This document shows, in pieces, positions 22,990 through 32,070 of a stretch of 64,000 nucleotides of DNA. Source of the stretch: Omphalotus guepiniiformis. Taxonomy: Eukaryota; Basidiomycota; Agaricomycetes; Agaricales; Omphalotaceae. A program made the translations under genes and the position numbers. The notes beneath the pieces were generated by a model. It had not been told where the DNA came from. It saw only the letters and a list, made by a program, of their open reading frames with translations, and ran no database searches. The DNA lies in contig JAQOOI010000022.1 in the NCBI GenBank assembly GCA_028554645.1, forward strand, positions 310,001 through 374,000, in the 5' to 3' direction. How positions within the stretch are numbered: the first letter of the stretch is position 1; each line of letters begins with the position of its first letter.

Positions 22990-23920
22990 AGCCTGATCAA
23001 TCATCAGGTGGCCGCTGCTAGTACAATGTCTGCTATGTTACGCCGAATGACGCTAACTCTGGCATCACCATTCCATCGGACCACTCGCCTTACATCCTGT
23101 CAATTATCCCAATGCGAAAATCTGGTTCGAGGAGCAGTGGATTAAATTTTACGACAGCAGGAAAGACAATGAAACCAAGCCCGCAAAATGGGATTTTCTC
23201 ACTGATGAACCGTGGTCAACAAACCTCGCCTCAAGCAAATCAAGGACGTCGCTTTTCGCATCTGGAATGATCTCGCTCGACAAGGCATGGCACCACGAAC
23301 GGCAGCAAAAATTAGCCTGAACGCTTGGCTCCATTTCTCAAGTACGATGCGTTCGACCTTCTTTGAGTTTCGGTATCGTGATCAAGACTACAAGTTACGA
23401 AATTCAAAGTATTTCACGCAGAAGCATCCTGAATTTGCAGAGGCATCAGGAAGGCGGAGGAGGAGGAGGAGGAGAAATCGAATATTGGTGCGTTGTATGC
23501 GCTATGCTCGACCTGCTCTGATGTTATTTACATTTGCTTCCAGGCTGGCCTGACAGATGGAACACAGAAGACGATCTTGAATGCAGGACTCCGAAAAGGC
23601 GACGAGATAGTGTCTCGCCTGCCATACCTAACGGCTCCTCCTCGTCCTCTACGCCTCAACACGCTGCTATGGCTATTTCTTCCAATCTAAAAGCGGCTTT
23701 CTTGCAATCAGTTGAACAACGTACCAATTACTTCCGTGTCCATTGCTCATTTTGCTCTCTCTCTCTCGAATTTGCTTCTGCCTCTGCCACGACAAGGTCT
23801 ACGCTTGCACCTGCTCCTTGTCTCATTTCATGACTGGCTCTGGAACCTGCCACGTTCGCTCATACTGCCACAACGTCAAGAGACTCATTTGCACCTACGA
23901 TCTCTTCGATAGTAACTTCA
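22990..23920 (+). pseudogene. Frameshifted remnant of an uncharacterised basidiomycete gene
   Basis: Collinear protein-like pieces occur in shifting frames: YVTPNDANSGITIPSDHSPY (23030-23095), then NYPNAKIWFEEQWIKFYD through KWDFLTDEPW in the next frame (about 23095-23210), then KPRLKQIKDVAFRIWNDLAR and KISLNAWLHFSSTMRSTFFE (23216-23370). A short intron near 23487-23545 would lead to GWPDRWNTEDDLECRTPKRR. Frame changes at about 23093 and 23210 have no intron signals, so the copy looks dead. The protein has no domain I can name. A (GGA)n run at about 23454-23472 sits at the end of one exon. It lies directly beside another decayed gene. Confidence 0.45.
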
Positions 23921-25126
23921 GATAACTGTCAACGTTCAAATAGCAATTCGTCAACAGCGAATACTCCTTCCACCAATTCCAGCTCCAGATACAAGTGGAC
24001 TGCGCTGTAGGTTTTGTTAACCGAACTATCCGTATCAAGAAGATCTTATCATCCAAGACTTGGCCCTGTAATATCAAAGCTATGTACGTCCGGTAACATA
24101 CCTAGAATCTTATCGTCAAAAGTCAAGGCCATCACGAGCTGCCATCACGCCTGGTGTGTTTCTTCTTTTCAGTCTTCCATTGAGTATGTCAAAGTCTAAA
24201 CGTGGGTATAGCTTCAAAAAAACTGTCTTATCGATGACTGCCTAGACACAAACTGCCGACTGTAGAAGAGCATCATGTATACCATGCGGATTATAAACCG
24301 TTCAAACTGTCACGGTAAGCTAAGAAGCATCATCATCTTGTTTATCTTGTCTTCTGACATACCTGCTATAGTCTAGAAGGTCTTCTGAATGTGGAATCTC
24401 ATGTAAAAGCCTCATTCGAAGGGCAGATTATCCCTGGTTGTCTGACATTCGTGCCACTAGAGTTGTATGTAGGCTCGGGAGGGCGGTTTGAATTCCATAA
24501 AGTAAAGCCATTAGCATGGCCTATAGTCAATTGTAGAAAGGCGCAGATGTGAACAGGAAGTGCGACAGTATCAGCAACTCAATATGGGCTTGTCACACAA
24601 GCGGCAATCTGAAAATTGCATCCATAATTTCGCAGACAGATTGCCGCTACAAGTGTTTCCGAACTGTGGTCAAATTTGAACAATTTGGCTGCGACGAGAT
24701 GCAGTGGCATCGACATCTCTTAGCTAGCAGCTTCCATAATCCCGATATCATTCATCTGTGGGTGGCTCAGATGCTTGCCAGCCATCGTACTTACATGAAA
24801 TCTTGACAATCTGCATGAACGGAAAACGTATGGCACTTCTCCACTGCTAGCGGAGCACCGACTTCACAATTATTGATACTCCAGATACTCCCGGATCCGA
24901 CGGGGTTATACTTGATTAATTGATTACTAATTGATGAAAACCCTGGCTTATTCGCGAACATGTCGAAGCGCCGATATGTCAGCTGTGTAGGTTGATATTC
25001 AAGCCACCTGAACCTGACAGGTATCTCGCTGAAGACTCGTCTGGGAACTAGGAGAACTATAAAGCAGGCAGACTTGGGAAGAATTAGAGTCCTTGTGAAC
25101 TTGTTGTCCACCTCGTATTCTTCCCG
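23921..25126. other. Intergenic region
   Basis: No recognisable coding sequence was found. Scattered short frames (for example 24549-24806) have no family. The last 150 bp should hold the promoter of the DUF2235 gene. Confidence 0.4.
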
Positions 25127-27766
25127 ATGTCTTCACCTATTAGTGCCAGCTTCTCAATGGGCTCGTCCGACCTCAAGCGGACGCCTAGTTCCCCTCCAGA
25201 GTACTCACAAAGTTCAAGTTCACGCGTGCCTAATGCTCAAACATCTTATTACAGCGGGTCTTCAGACCTCGAAGCCGTCATTCCCGAGTCTCATGATAAT
25301 CGCACACTTGTACTGTGTTTTGACGGGACAGGTGAGTCCGGACAGCTCTATCTTGAGTACTGCGCTGATTCCGTTTATGCAGGTGATCAATTTGACGACG
25401 ATGTCAGTCTGCGCGATGCTTGCCCTTGAGTACTATGGGATTATTGACTCAAAGACGCACCAATAGAACTCAAATGTTGTCAATCTGTTCTCCATGCTGA
25501 AGAAAGATGATCCCTCCCAGCAGCTCGTTTACTACCAAGTAAGTCATGGATTGTTGTTCTCAGCTCTTCTTTAAATTGGTTCACTTTCCGTTTTCTGAAG
25601 GCTGGAATCGGGACATACAACATTCCACAAATCGCGCGTCCTTTCATGGCTAAGCTCAATAGGGTCGTAGATAGCATGATTGGGATTCATCTGAACGCTC
25701 ATGTCATGGGTGAGTGAGTTCGCACGGCTCTAACGCTGAGTTCTCTGGTTCCACACGTTGCTTTGCTCCCAAGGCGGGTAAGGTAGGGCTCATGGACGAT
25801 TCGCGCGCGTCACATGATATTCTGTGACAATTTCAAGAAAAATTGAATGGCACTCTCATTTCGTCAGAATTGAGAAAATTAAATCCAAGGACTTGTTGTC
25901 TGAAAGTATGAGACCAACTCCTTGGAATTACTTTTTGTGAATTTGACTAGATGCGAGTGCCATTAACGATATACCTCTGCAAAGACGTGGGAATTTAGTC
26001 AAAAACGTGACAAAATCTGTCATTTTTTGGTGAGGGTCACACGTAGTCACAGTGGCTGTGATGAGCGAATCGTCCATGAGCCCTACCTTATGAGTTCTTA
26101 ATGCAAAACTGTACGAAGTTTTTCCAGTATTCTTCCATGCGTAAGCTGATGTGACGCCGTTGAAGATGAAAGCGGGGATAAGATATGCATATTTGGGTGG
26201 GCCTTTCCATATTGTTCGAATATTCCTGATTGTCAGTGCTGACTAGAGCACTTATATAGATTCTCTCGTGGGGCATATGTATGTTTTCTGCAAGCTGTCA
26301 AAGAAGGTTACTGATGTTCACCCTTTCAAGACTGCTCGTGCTCTCGCTGGCATGTGAGCTCAATTAAAAAGTCTTGTCATATAAGTTTCACTGACAGAAC
26401 TGTCAACAGGATTCATAAGGTGCTTCGCCCTTCGCATCAAGCTGTATTTTCAGACTAAATTAAACAACTTGATCTAGGTGGGATTATTGCCGAGATACAA
26501 TCACAATCAAGTTCCCTTCGCATACAAGATGTACTCAAGGGAGGACGAAACTGGCTGGAAGCAAAGCACGGCATTCAAGAAAGCGTTCTCCATCGACGTC
26601 GACATCGAGTTCCTCGGAGTTTGGTACGTGTATCTCTACACCCCGGCTTCCATTCCAAAACGAAGTCTCAATATGCTCACTCTCCTCTCCCACTGCAATG
26701 CAGGGACACTGTCGGGTCAGTCGGAATCATTCCCAGACGCTTACCGTTCACGATCTCCAACTCATCCGTGAAACACTTCCGGCATGCCCTTGCTCTTGAT
26801 GAACACCGTGCGCGATTCATGCCCAATTTTTGGCACCGTGCGCTGCCTGAGCAGCACAAGCATGGTGTACAGCGTGGAACGATGCCGAAATCTGGCACGC
26901 GAGGTCGAAAGTCTCAGCATTTGCATGGACCTTCTAGATCTGTAAGCTCGACGACCAAATCGCTTAGGGAGCTTGAACGCGAGTACGATGAAAGCCTCGA
27001 AGAAATCAGCGCCTCGCCGACGGACGTCGAAGAGGTGTGGTTTGCTGGGTGTCATTGTGGTGAGCATGAGGAGCTTGACTTTCCCTTTCGTTCTTGCTCT
27101 CGTTACTGGCTGGTGTCAGCTCAACGCTTCTTTCCTAGATGTCGGAGGGGGCGCTGTGAAGAATGAAACTCGAAACTGCCTAGCACGCATCCCTCTCCGT
27201 TGGATGATCCGCGAATGTTTCAAGCTCAAGACCGGTATCCTCTTTCACCGAGAGATGCTTCCGCTAGCTGGTTTAGACCCTTCGACTCTGTGCCCTGAAG
27301 TGAAGCCCCGCCCTGCTCCAGTCACTTCCCTTCCCCCTCCGCACCACGGCAGAGAAGCCACCACGGATTCCTCCGTAACGCACCGGAGTACCTTTCTTGA
27401 AGACTTCGTCAACGAAGAGGAAGAGGATCTGAAAGATGCTTTGAGCCCTGTAAATGACATGCTTAAGCAGGCGAAAGCTTGGTGGATTCTTGAAGTATTC
27501 CCATATAAGATCAAATACCAGAACAACCACGATGCGTGGGTTCAGAAAGTGGCGTCAGTTGTTTCTCTGCTTTGCCTTTTCCAAGACATGTAGTTGACGC
27601 TTCCCTTTCACAGTTGGGCCAACTTAGGCCGAGCAAGACACATACCTAAGAAGCACTCTGTGAAAGTACATAGATCTGTTAAGATGCGTATGGAAGCTCA
27701 GGATTTAGCTGAAGGGAAGTATGCACCCCGGCCGAAGTGGAATTTCGAGCCTATATGGGTTGATTA
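25127..27766 (+). pseudogene. DUF2235 (Tle1-like) alpha/beta hydrolase gene interrupted by a MITE
   Basis: Many-exon gene starting at 25127 and ending EPIWVD with a stop at 27764-27766. Exon 1 ends in the DUF2235 signature LVLCFDGTG. Further exons give NSNVVNLFSMLKKDD, YYQAGIGTY, GGYEFLMQN, GDKICIFGFSRGAY (the GxSxG nucleophile elbow, GFSRG), TARALAGM, VGLLPRYN, DIEFLGVW and DTVGSVGIIP. A Tle1-type C-terminal region follows, including HALALDEHRARFMPNFW and CLARIPLRWMIRECF. Very short exons are used, including one of 20 nt (GDQFDDD) and one of 10 nt. Everything is collinear and in frame except that a 308-bp element with 24-bp inverted repeats sits within the TAT codon of GGYEF (25781-26088). 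Related bacterial Tle1 proteins are phospholipases; the activity of fungal DUF2235 proteins is not established. With the insertion present the product is probably truncated just before the catalytic serine. Confidence 0.85.
25779..26090. mobile_element. MITE with TA target duplication (Tc1/mariner-like)
   Basis: A 308-bp element (25781-26088) is bounded by perfect 24-bp terminal inverted repeats: left end 25781-25804 beginning AGGTAGGGCTCATGGACGAT, right end 26065-26088 its exact complement. It is flanked by TA at 25779-25780 and at 26089-26090, the target duplication typical of Tc1/mariner elements. The interior is AT-rich and encodes no transposase, so it is non-autonomous. Removing the element and one TA rejoins GGG-TAT-GAG and restores the conserved GGYEF codons of the host gene. 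The intact repeats and clean target site suggest a fairly recent insertion. Confidence 0.92.
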
Positions 27767-28106
27767 AGCAGTTCAGCACGAATAATTATGGTACCGACTC
27801 ATGTAATACAGATTGATATGAATCTCCCTAATAGCGAATAGCCTCAAATGTAATAGTTGATAGTTTTCATGACCAATGTCCCATGAGCCTGGTATTTGGA
27901 TGAGGAGCTAGTATTGTTACACGATGCAGTAGTACAGATGATGCAAAAAGCTGTCCGTGACAGATAAGGGCGCATAGACAAAGGAGGTGGGCATGACCAG
28001 CAGTCAGAATGGGTTGAGAATATACACGGGCGGTGGACGTACATAGCATGAAAAACCACAGAGATGAGAGTAGACAGAGGGAAGCACAACATGGCCAGCA
28101 CGAGCA
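27767..28106. other. Convergent 3' region of DUF2235 gene and centrin
   Basis: It lies between a plus-strand stop codon and a minus-strand stop codon, so it should contain the two 3' ends. No coding signal of its own was seen. Confidence 0.5.
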
Positions 28107-28792
28107 TCAAGCGTCGTCCGTCATAATGGCGAAGAACTCTTGCTCGTTGATCTCCCCATCTTGGTCTAGGTCGAATTCGTCTATCATAGCTTGCCTGTAG
28201 AAGACCGAGGACGTCAATGAGCCAGGTAAAGATATATCAATGAACAGATTCGCACAGCTCATCGTCCTCCAAGCGGTCACCAATCTCTTTAGCTACGCGT
28301 CGTAGATTTCTGAGGCTGATCTTCCCCGTGTTGTCATCGTCAAACAGCTGGAAAGCGCGTCGTATTTCCTCCATAGGATCTCTTGCTAATATACGTTCGC
28401 TCACTAAGTGAACCGAATTAGCATTGAAAACGCGCCGATGGACCACGCTCATGACCACTTGATACAATGAGAATACTCATAATTTTCGCAAAGTCCTCAA
28501 AGTCCATAAACCCATGCCCTGTTTTATCATGGTCTCTTAGTATCTTCAAGACCTCCGCCTTCTTCATGTCGAAACCTAAAGCGCGCATCGCGACTTTGAG
28601 TTCGTGATAATCGACTCGACCATCCTTGTCTGTGTCGAAAAGCTCGAACGCCTCCTTTATTTCTTGCTTTTGCTCATCAGTAAGCTCTGGACGCGAGTGT
28701 GTACGCCTTTTGGCTTTTTGAACTGCAGACGAGCCGTACATTGGATTTACAAAAGGTGGTGGGTGAGCAAAAACGCGTTTGCCAAAGGCCAC
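28107..28792 (-). CDS. CDC31: Centrin (Cdc31-type EF-hand protein)
   Basis: Three exons on the minus strand (28792-28477, 28403-28256, 28194-28107) give 183 residues, or 166 if translation starts at Met18 (28741); yeast Cdc31 has 161 and animal centrins about 172. A basic leader precedes EF-hand 1 ([13 protein letters not shown]). EF-hand 2 is weaker ([13 protein letters not shown]), and EF-hands 3 ([13 protein letters not shown]) and 4 ([13 protein letters not shown]) follow. The segment [18 protein letters not shown] is characteristic of centrin rather than calmodulin. In yeast, Cdc31 is a calcium-binding protein of the spindle pole body half-bridge needed for its duplication, and it also works in mRNA export (TREX-2). 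The gene is divergent from the F-box gene, with 159 bp between start codons. Confidence 0.92.
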
Positions 28793-28951
28793 ACAAACAT
28801 ACTTTGGTCACGTGCTCACGTTACGTACTATATTTATATTCAAAGGCGCTCAGACCCGTCTCATTCAAGTTATCTTCCTTTTCTTGATTCAATCGTGACT
28901 TTGCCCCTGCAACCAGGTTCACCTCTATATCTAGTATCACAGCCGTCTGCA
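28793..28951. promoter_or_regulatory. Shared divergent promoter of centrin and F-box genes
   Basis: Only 159 bp separate the two outward-facing start codons. The stretch contains a TATATTTATA-like AT-rich core near 28829-28838 and a CACGTG E-box-type hexamer near 28810. Both genes must be driven from here or from overlapping sequence. Confidence 0.55.
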
Positions 28952-30487
28952 ATGCAGAATCCTTCCCTGGAGTCTCCTACGCCCGGCGAATATCATTACA
29001 AGTCTGATCTTCATGATAACATGGCTGGCGAGGTTTTTGACGAGTCCGAAATCAAGGCTCTACTTCGCAATCCTTTGGTCCCTGATCCTGAATCCCGATA
29101 CTCTCGATACGTTGGTGAAGCGGCAGAGAAACTTCGCAGTATTGACGACGAAATCATTCGGCTTATGAAGGTTCGCAAGGACCTACGGAAAACCCATGAT
29201 CTGGTCAAAGGGTTGTTCGCCCCAATACGACGACTACCTGTTGAGATACTGGGAGAAATTCTCGAGCTGTCTGCTCACTCTAGTACTATCTTCTTTGATG
29301 AAACTACCGACATCATGCGTATCTCACAGGTTTGCCATCATTGGAGGCATGTCACCAGGTCAATGCCACGACTATGGGCTGGCCACTGGAATGTTATGCT
29401 CGATGAGACAGACGAAACTTATCGCAACTTGATTCCCTATCATCTCCTCATGTCCCAATCAATACCTCTCGACCTTGAAATCTATGCATTTATTTCAAGA
29501 AGAGATGTCAATCCTGTTCACCACGAGGAATTATTTCGACTGCTACTTTCTGAAGCTGATAGATGGCACTCAGTTTCCTTCACCACTGCCAACATCAAGG
29601 TCTGGAATATGGTGCATAAAGAACTACGAAAACGACCTCGTCCGCTTGACGGATATTTTCCCAATCTACGAAATTTAGCAGTAAATATTGCATATCTACC
29701 CTGCGGCACGCACAAACCCATTCATCTGTTTGCAGATGCTCCTCTGTCTTCTTTAACGCTTGAATGTGTACGACCAGGCTCTTTCACATTCTCTTACTCC
29801 CATCTCAAGTCAATGAGCTTGAAGATGTCCAGCGTAGAATCTTTCAATCTCGATATATTGCACCAGTGTAGCGCATTGGAAAAACTCACTTTGGATTATA
29901 GGGATCGTTATAGAGAACCGATGCCTCTACCCAGTTTGAGTACTCTCGTGGAGTTGGAGCTTATGTCTCATGACTCTAGTACTCTTTCGAGTGCTTTTCG
30001 TGATCTCATCGTGCCATCATTACAAGTGCTTCGCGTCAGAGCCCAACATCCAATAGACTGGCCTTCAACAGAGTTTACATCTATGGTTTCAAATTCAGCG
30101 TGCTCTCTTCAGACGCTTCAGTTCTCCAACTGGTTTCGCATAACCCGAAGCCAACTGGAGGAACTTTTCCGCTTGACACCCACGCTAACTTGCCTAATAC
30201 TTGAAGACATAACAGACAGTGTTGGAAGTGCTGCTGCTGAGCTGTGCAAGCTCCTTACAATTCAACCAAGCGTACAGTGCATAGATGACGTCCTCCTGCC
30301 CCGCTTGATGAAGTTTATCATCAAGTCGCGTTTATCCCTTCATAGCAAGAATGAAGTAGAAATGGTCAGGAAAACACTTAGCAAAGGTCCCCTGGAGGAA
30401 GAAACACTCGCTACGATGGTTAAGTCGAGGCAGCCTTCACCCATTGCTGGTGTATCTTTTCTCAAAATGTGGCCCCTAGGCGCATAG
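28952..30487 (+). CDS. F-box-like protein with leucine-rich C-terminal part
   Basis: A single open exon of 511 residues when started at 28952 (MQNPSLES). An earlier in-frame ATG at 28604 would overlap the centrin coding region and is unlikely. Residues about 35-75 form a coiled helix (YVGEAAEKLRSIDDEIIRLM) found before many basidiomycete F-boxes. The F-box-like motif follows at about 85-130: PIRRLPVEILGEILELS ... MRISQVCHHWRHVTRSMPRLW. The rest has irregular leucine-rich repeats (ALEKLTLDYRD, LVELELMSHD, LQTLQFSN). Such proteins are substrate adaptors of SCF ubiquitin ligases through Skp1; large lineage-specific families occur in agaricomycetes and targets are unknown. No intron is needed. 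Confidence 0.85.
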   Translation: MQNPSLESPTPGEYHYKSDLHDNMAGEVFDESEIKALLRNPLVPDPESRYSRYVGEAAEKLRSIDDEIIRLMKVRKDLRKTHDLVKGLFAPIRRLPVEILGEILELSAHSSTIFFDETTDIMRISQVCHHWRHVTRSMPRLWAGHWNVMLDETDETYRNLIPYHLLMSQSIPLDLEIYAFISRRDVNPVHHEELFRLLLSEADRWHSVSFTTANIKVWNMVHKELRKRPRPLDGYFPNLRNLAVNIAYLPCGTHKPIHLFADAPLSSLTLECVRPGSFTFSYSHLKSMSLKMSSVESFNLDILHQCSALEKLTLDYRDRYREPMPLPSLSTLVELELMSHDSSTLSSAFRDLIVPSLQVLRVRAQHPIDWPSTEFTSMVSNSACSLQTLQFSNWFRITRSQLEELFRLTPTLTCLILEDITDSVGSAAAELCKLLTIQPSVQCIDDVLLPRLMKFIIKSRLSLHSKNEVEMVRKTLSKGPLEEETLATMVKSRQPSPIAGVSFLKMWPLGA

Positions 30488-30755
30488 GCGTTTGACGTTT
30501 GTGACTTGCACCTGGCTGGCAAGCATGGAATTCAGTGCAGCTCCTTCGCATTACCTTAGTACAATCGCTCACGAGGCTTGATACGATCCAAATAGACATG
30601 GTTTCGACAAAAGTTTCAATGAAGTTCTACGATGATACAAGTTCCACCTTTGAGATTGATTCATCAAAAACTGGATTAATACAACGTGAGGAGTGATCTG
30701 TCGAACTATTAGACAGTCTGGTACAAGATTACGAGGGTTCCGAAGCAAACACGAC

Positions 30756-32070
30756 CTAGCTCTTTTTCCGTCCTCTCCTAGCCCCCATTTTGTCTTTGCA
30801 CAAGGGGCAGTACCATTTGAGATTGTCAGGCGGGGGCTCCTTTAGGCCAATGCATTCAAGATGAAACTGAAATCAGGAATGAGCACTTTGTTGAAAGCAG
30901 AAACCAACGAGGCAGACGGACCCATTCATAAGGACAAGCGGCATTGTCGCATGCAATCATCTAGAACGGAGAGCCGTTAGTGAGGAACACGGAAGGAGAA
31001 GGGAAAAATCAATTTACCTCTCCGGCGCTCGGTTTCTGACAGAAACAATACAGCCTTTGGTCATCTTCGTCACCGTCACCCTCGCCTTCTCCTTCACCCT
31101 CAACGTCCTCCTCTTCTTCGGCCGGCTCAATCTCAGCAGGTGGTGGTGGATATACCTGCCGTTGGAGGCGAGACCCTCGATGTGAAGTGGTCTTTGTAGC
31201 TGGTGCTGCAGGAGATATAGAACGGCTCGCAGGAGGAAGTTTGATTGAAGGAGAGGATGTAAGGCGACGCTCTGAGTTCAACATCAGTACACGGCGTATA
31301 TCAAGAGCATATACAGAGTTACTCACTCTTCGTAGGAGGTGTTGGTACTGCTGCGACGGCTGCTACCGCGTTAGCTACCGGCCGACTCTCTGCAGGAGTC
31401 CCGGAGGTGAGAGCTAGTCTTAGACTGTCGCTAAGAGCAGAGGCAGGGTCACGCCCAGTCAATCCCGTCCCGCTGACGGATGCTAAAGATGGCGAAGCCG
31501 ACACGCCTCTTCCACCACACGGTTCTGACAATAGCGTTTCCCCTTGTAAGACACGAACTCTGTTCAGGTCAACGTCCAGCCGAGCACACGTTCGCGAGAT
31601 GAGTTCCACGATACGCTGCGCAAGCTCAATTTTGTCGGTAGATAGCTGCTCGATTTCCGCATACGACTGCTTGATTTTGGGAGGAAGGTGGGCCACGGAT
31701 TTCGATGAAGGGGACGGGGAGGGTGATGGCGAAGAACCAAGTACCACTGCACTTCCACGAAGTGTATGGCGAATCCATCGTGCACTGTCAGAATCAATTT
31801 GCTGCTGTAATTCTTTATCAAACTCGTGAGACCCAATATTATCCACGAGAACGGGCAACTTCCTCTCACCTTGCGCTCGAGATTCTTTGTGTCTTATCTC
31901 TTCTAACAAATGTCTGACCTCGTTTGGTAGGTTTTCAAGACCTATGCATTGTAAGAATGACCATTAGAACATTTCAAAACCGGTTGCTCAGACTGACTTG
32001 AAAACTAACTGTAAATAAACTCAGTGGCGAGATTAGCCGCATCTTCTAAATTTTGTGCTGATACGTTCAT
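30756..32070 (-). CDS. ING-family PHD finger protein
   Basis: Five exons on the minus strand give about 359 residues: 32070-32010, 31941-31327, 31271-31018, about 30960-30921 and about 30867-30756. The N-terminal ING domain starts NLEDAANLATEFIYSLENLP and continues as a helical region (EFDKELQQQIDSDSARWIRH, KIKQSYAEIEQLSTDKIELA). A long disordered linker with an acidic EEEEDVEGEGEGEGDGDEDD run leads to the C-terminal PHD finger: YCFCQKPSAGEMIACDN, CPYEWFHLECIGL and KWYCPLC, a complete C4HC3 set. A basic tail (RRGRKKS) ends the protein. ING proteins bind H3K4me3 through the PHD finger and are subunits of histone acetyltransferase or deacetylase complexes (Yng1, Yng2, Pho23 in yeast). Which complex this one joins cannot be told from sequence alone. 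Confidence 0.92.

Noticed and set aside
28604..28951. N-terminal extension of the F-box protein to 28604
   Set aside because: It would overlap centrin exon 1 on the opposite strand; the start at 28952 fits the divergent promoter.
31009..31326. Start of the PHD gene at the Met near 31326
   Set aside because: That Met lies in an intron; upstream exons with a full ING domain join in frame.
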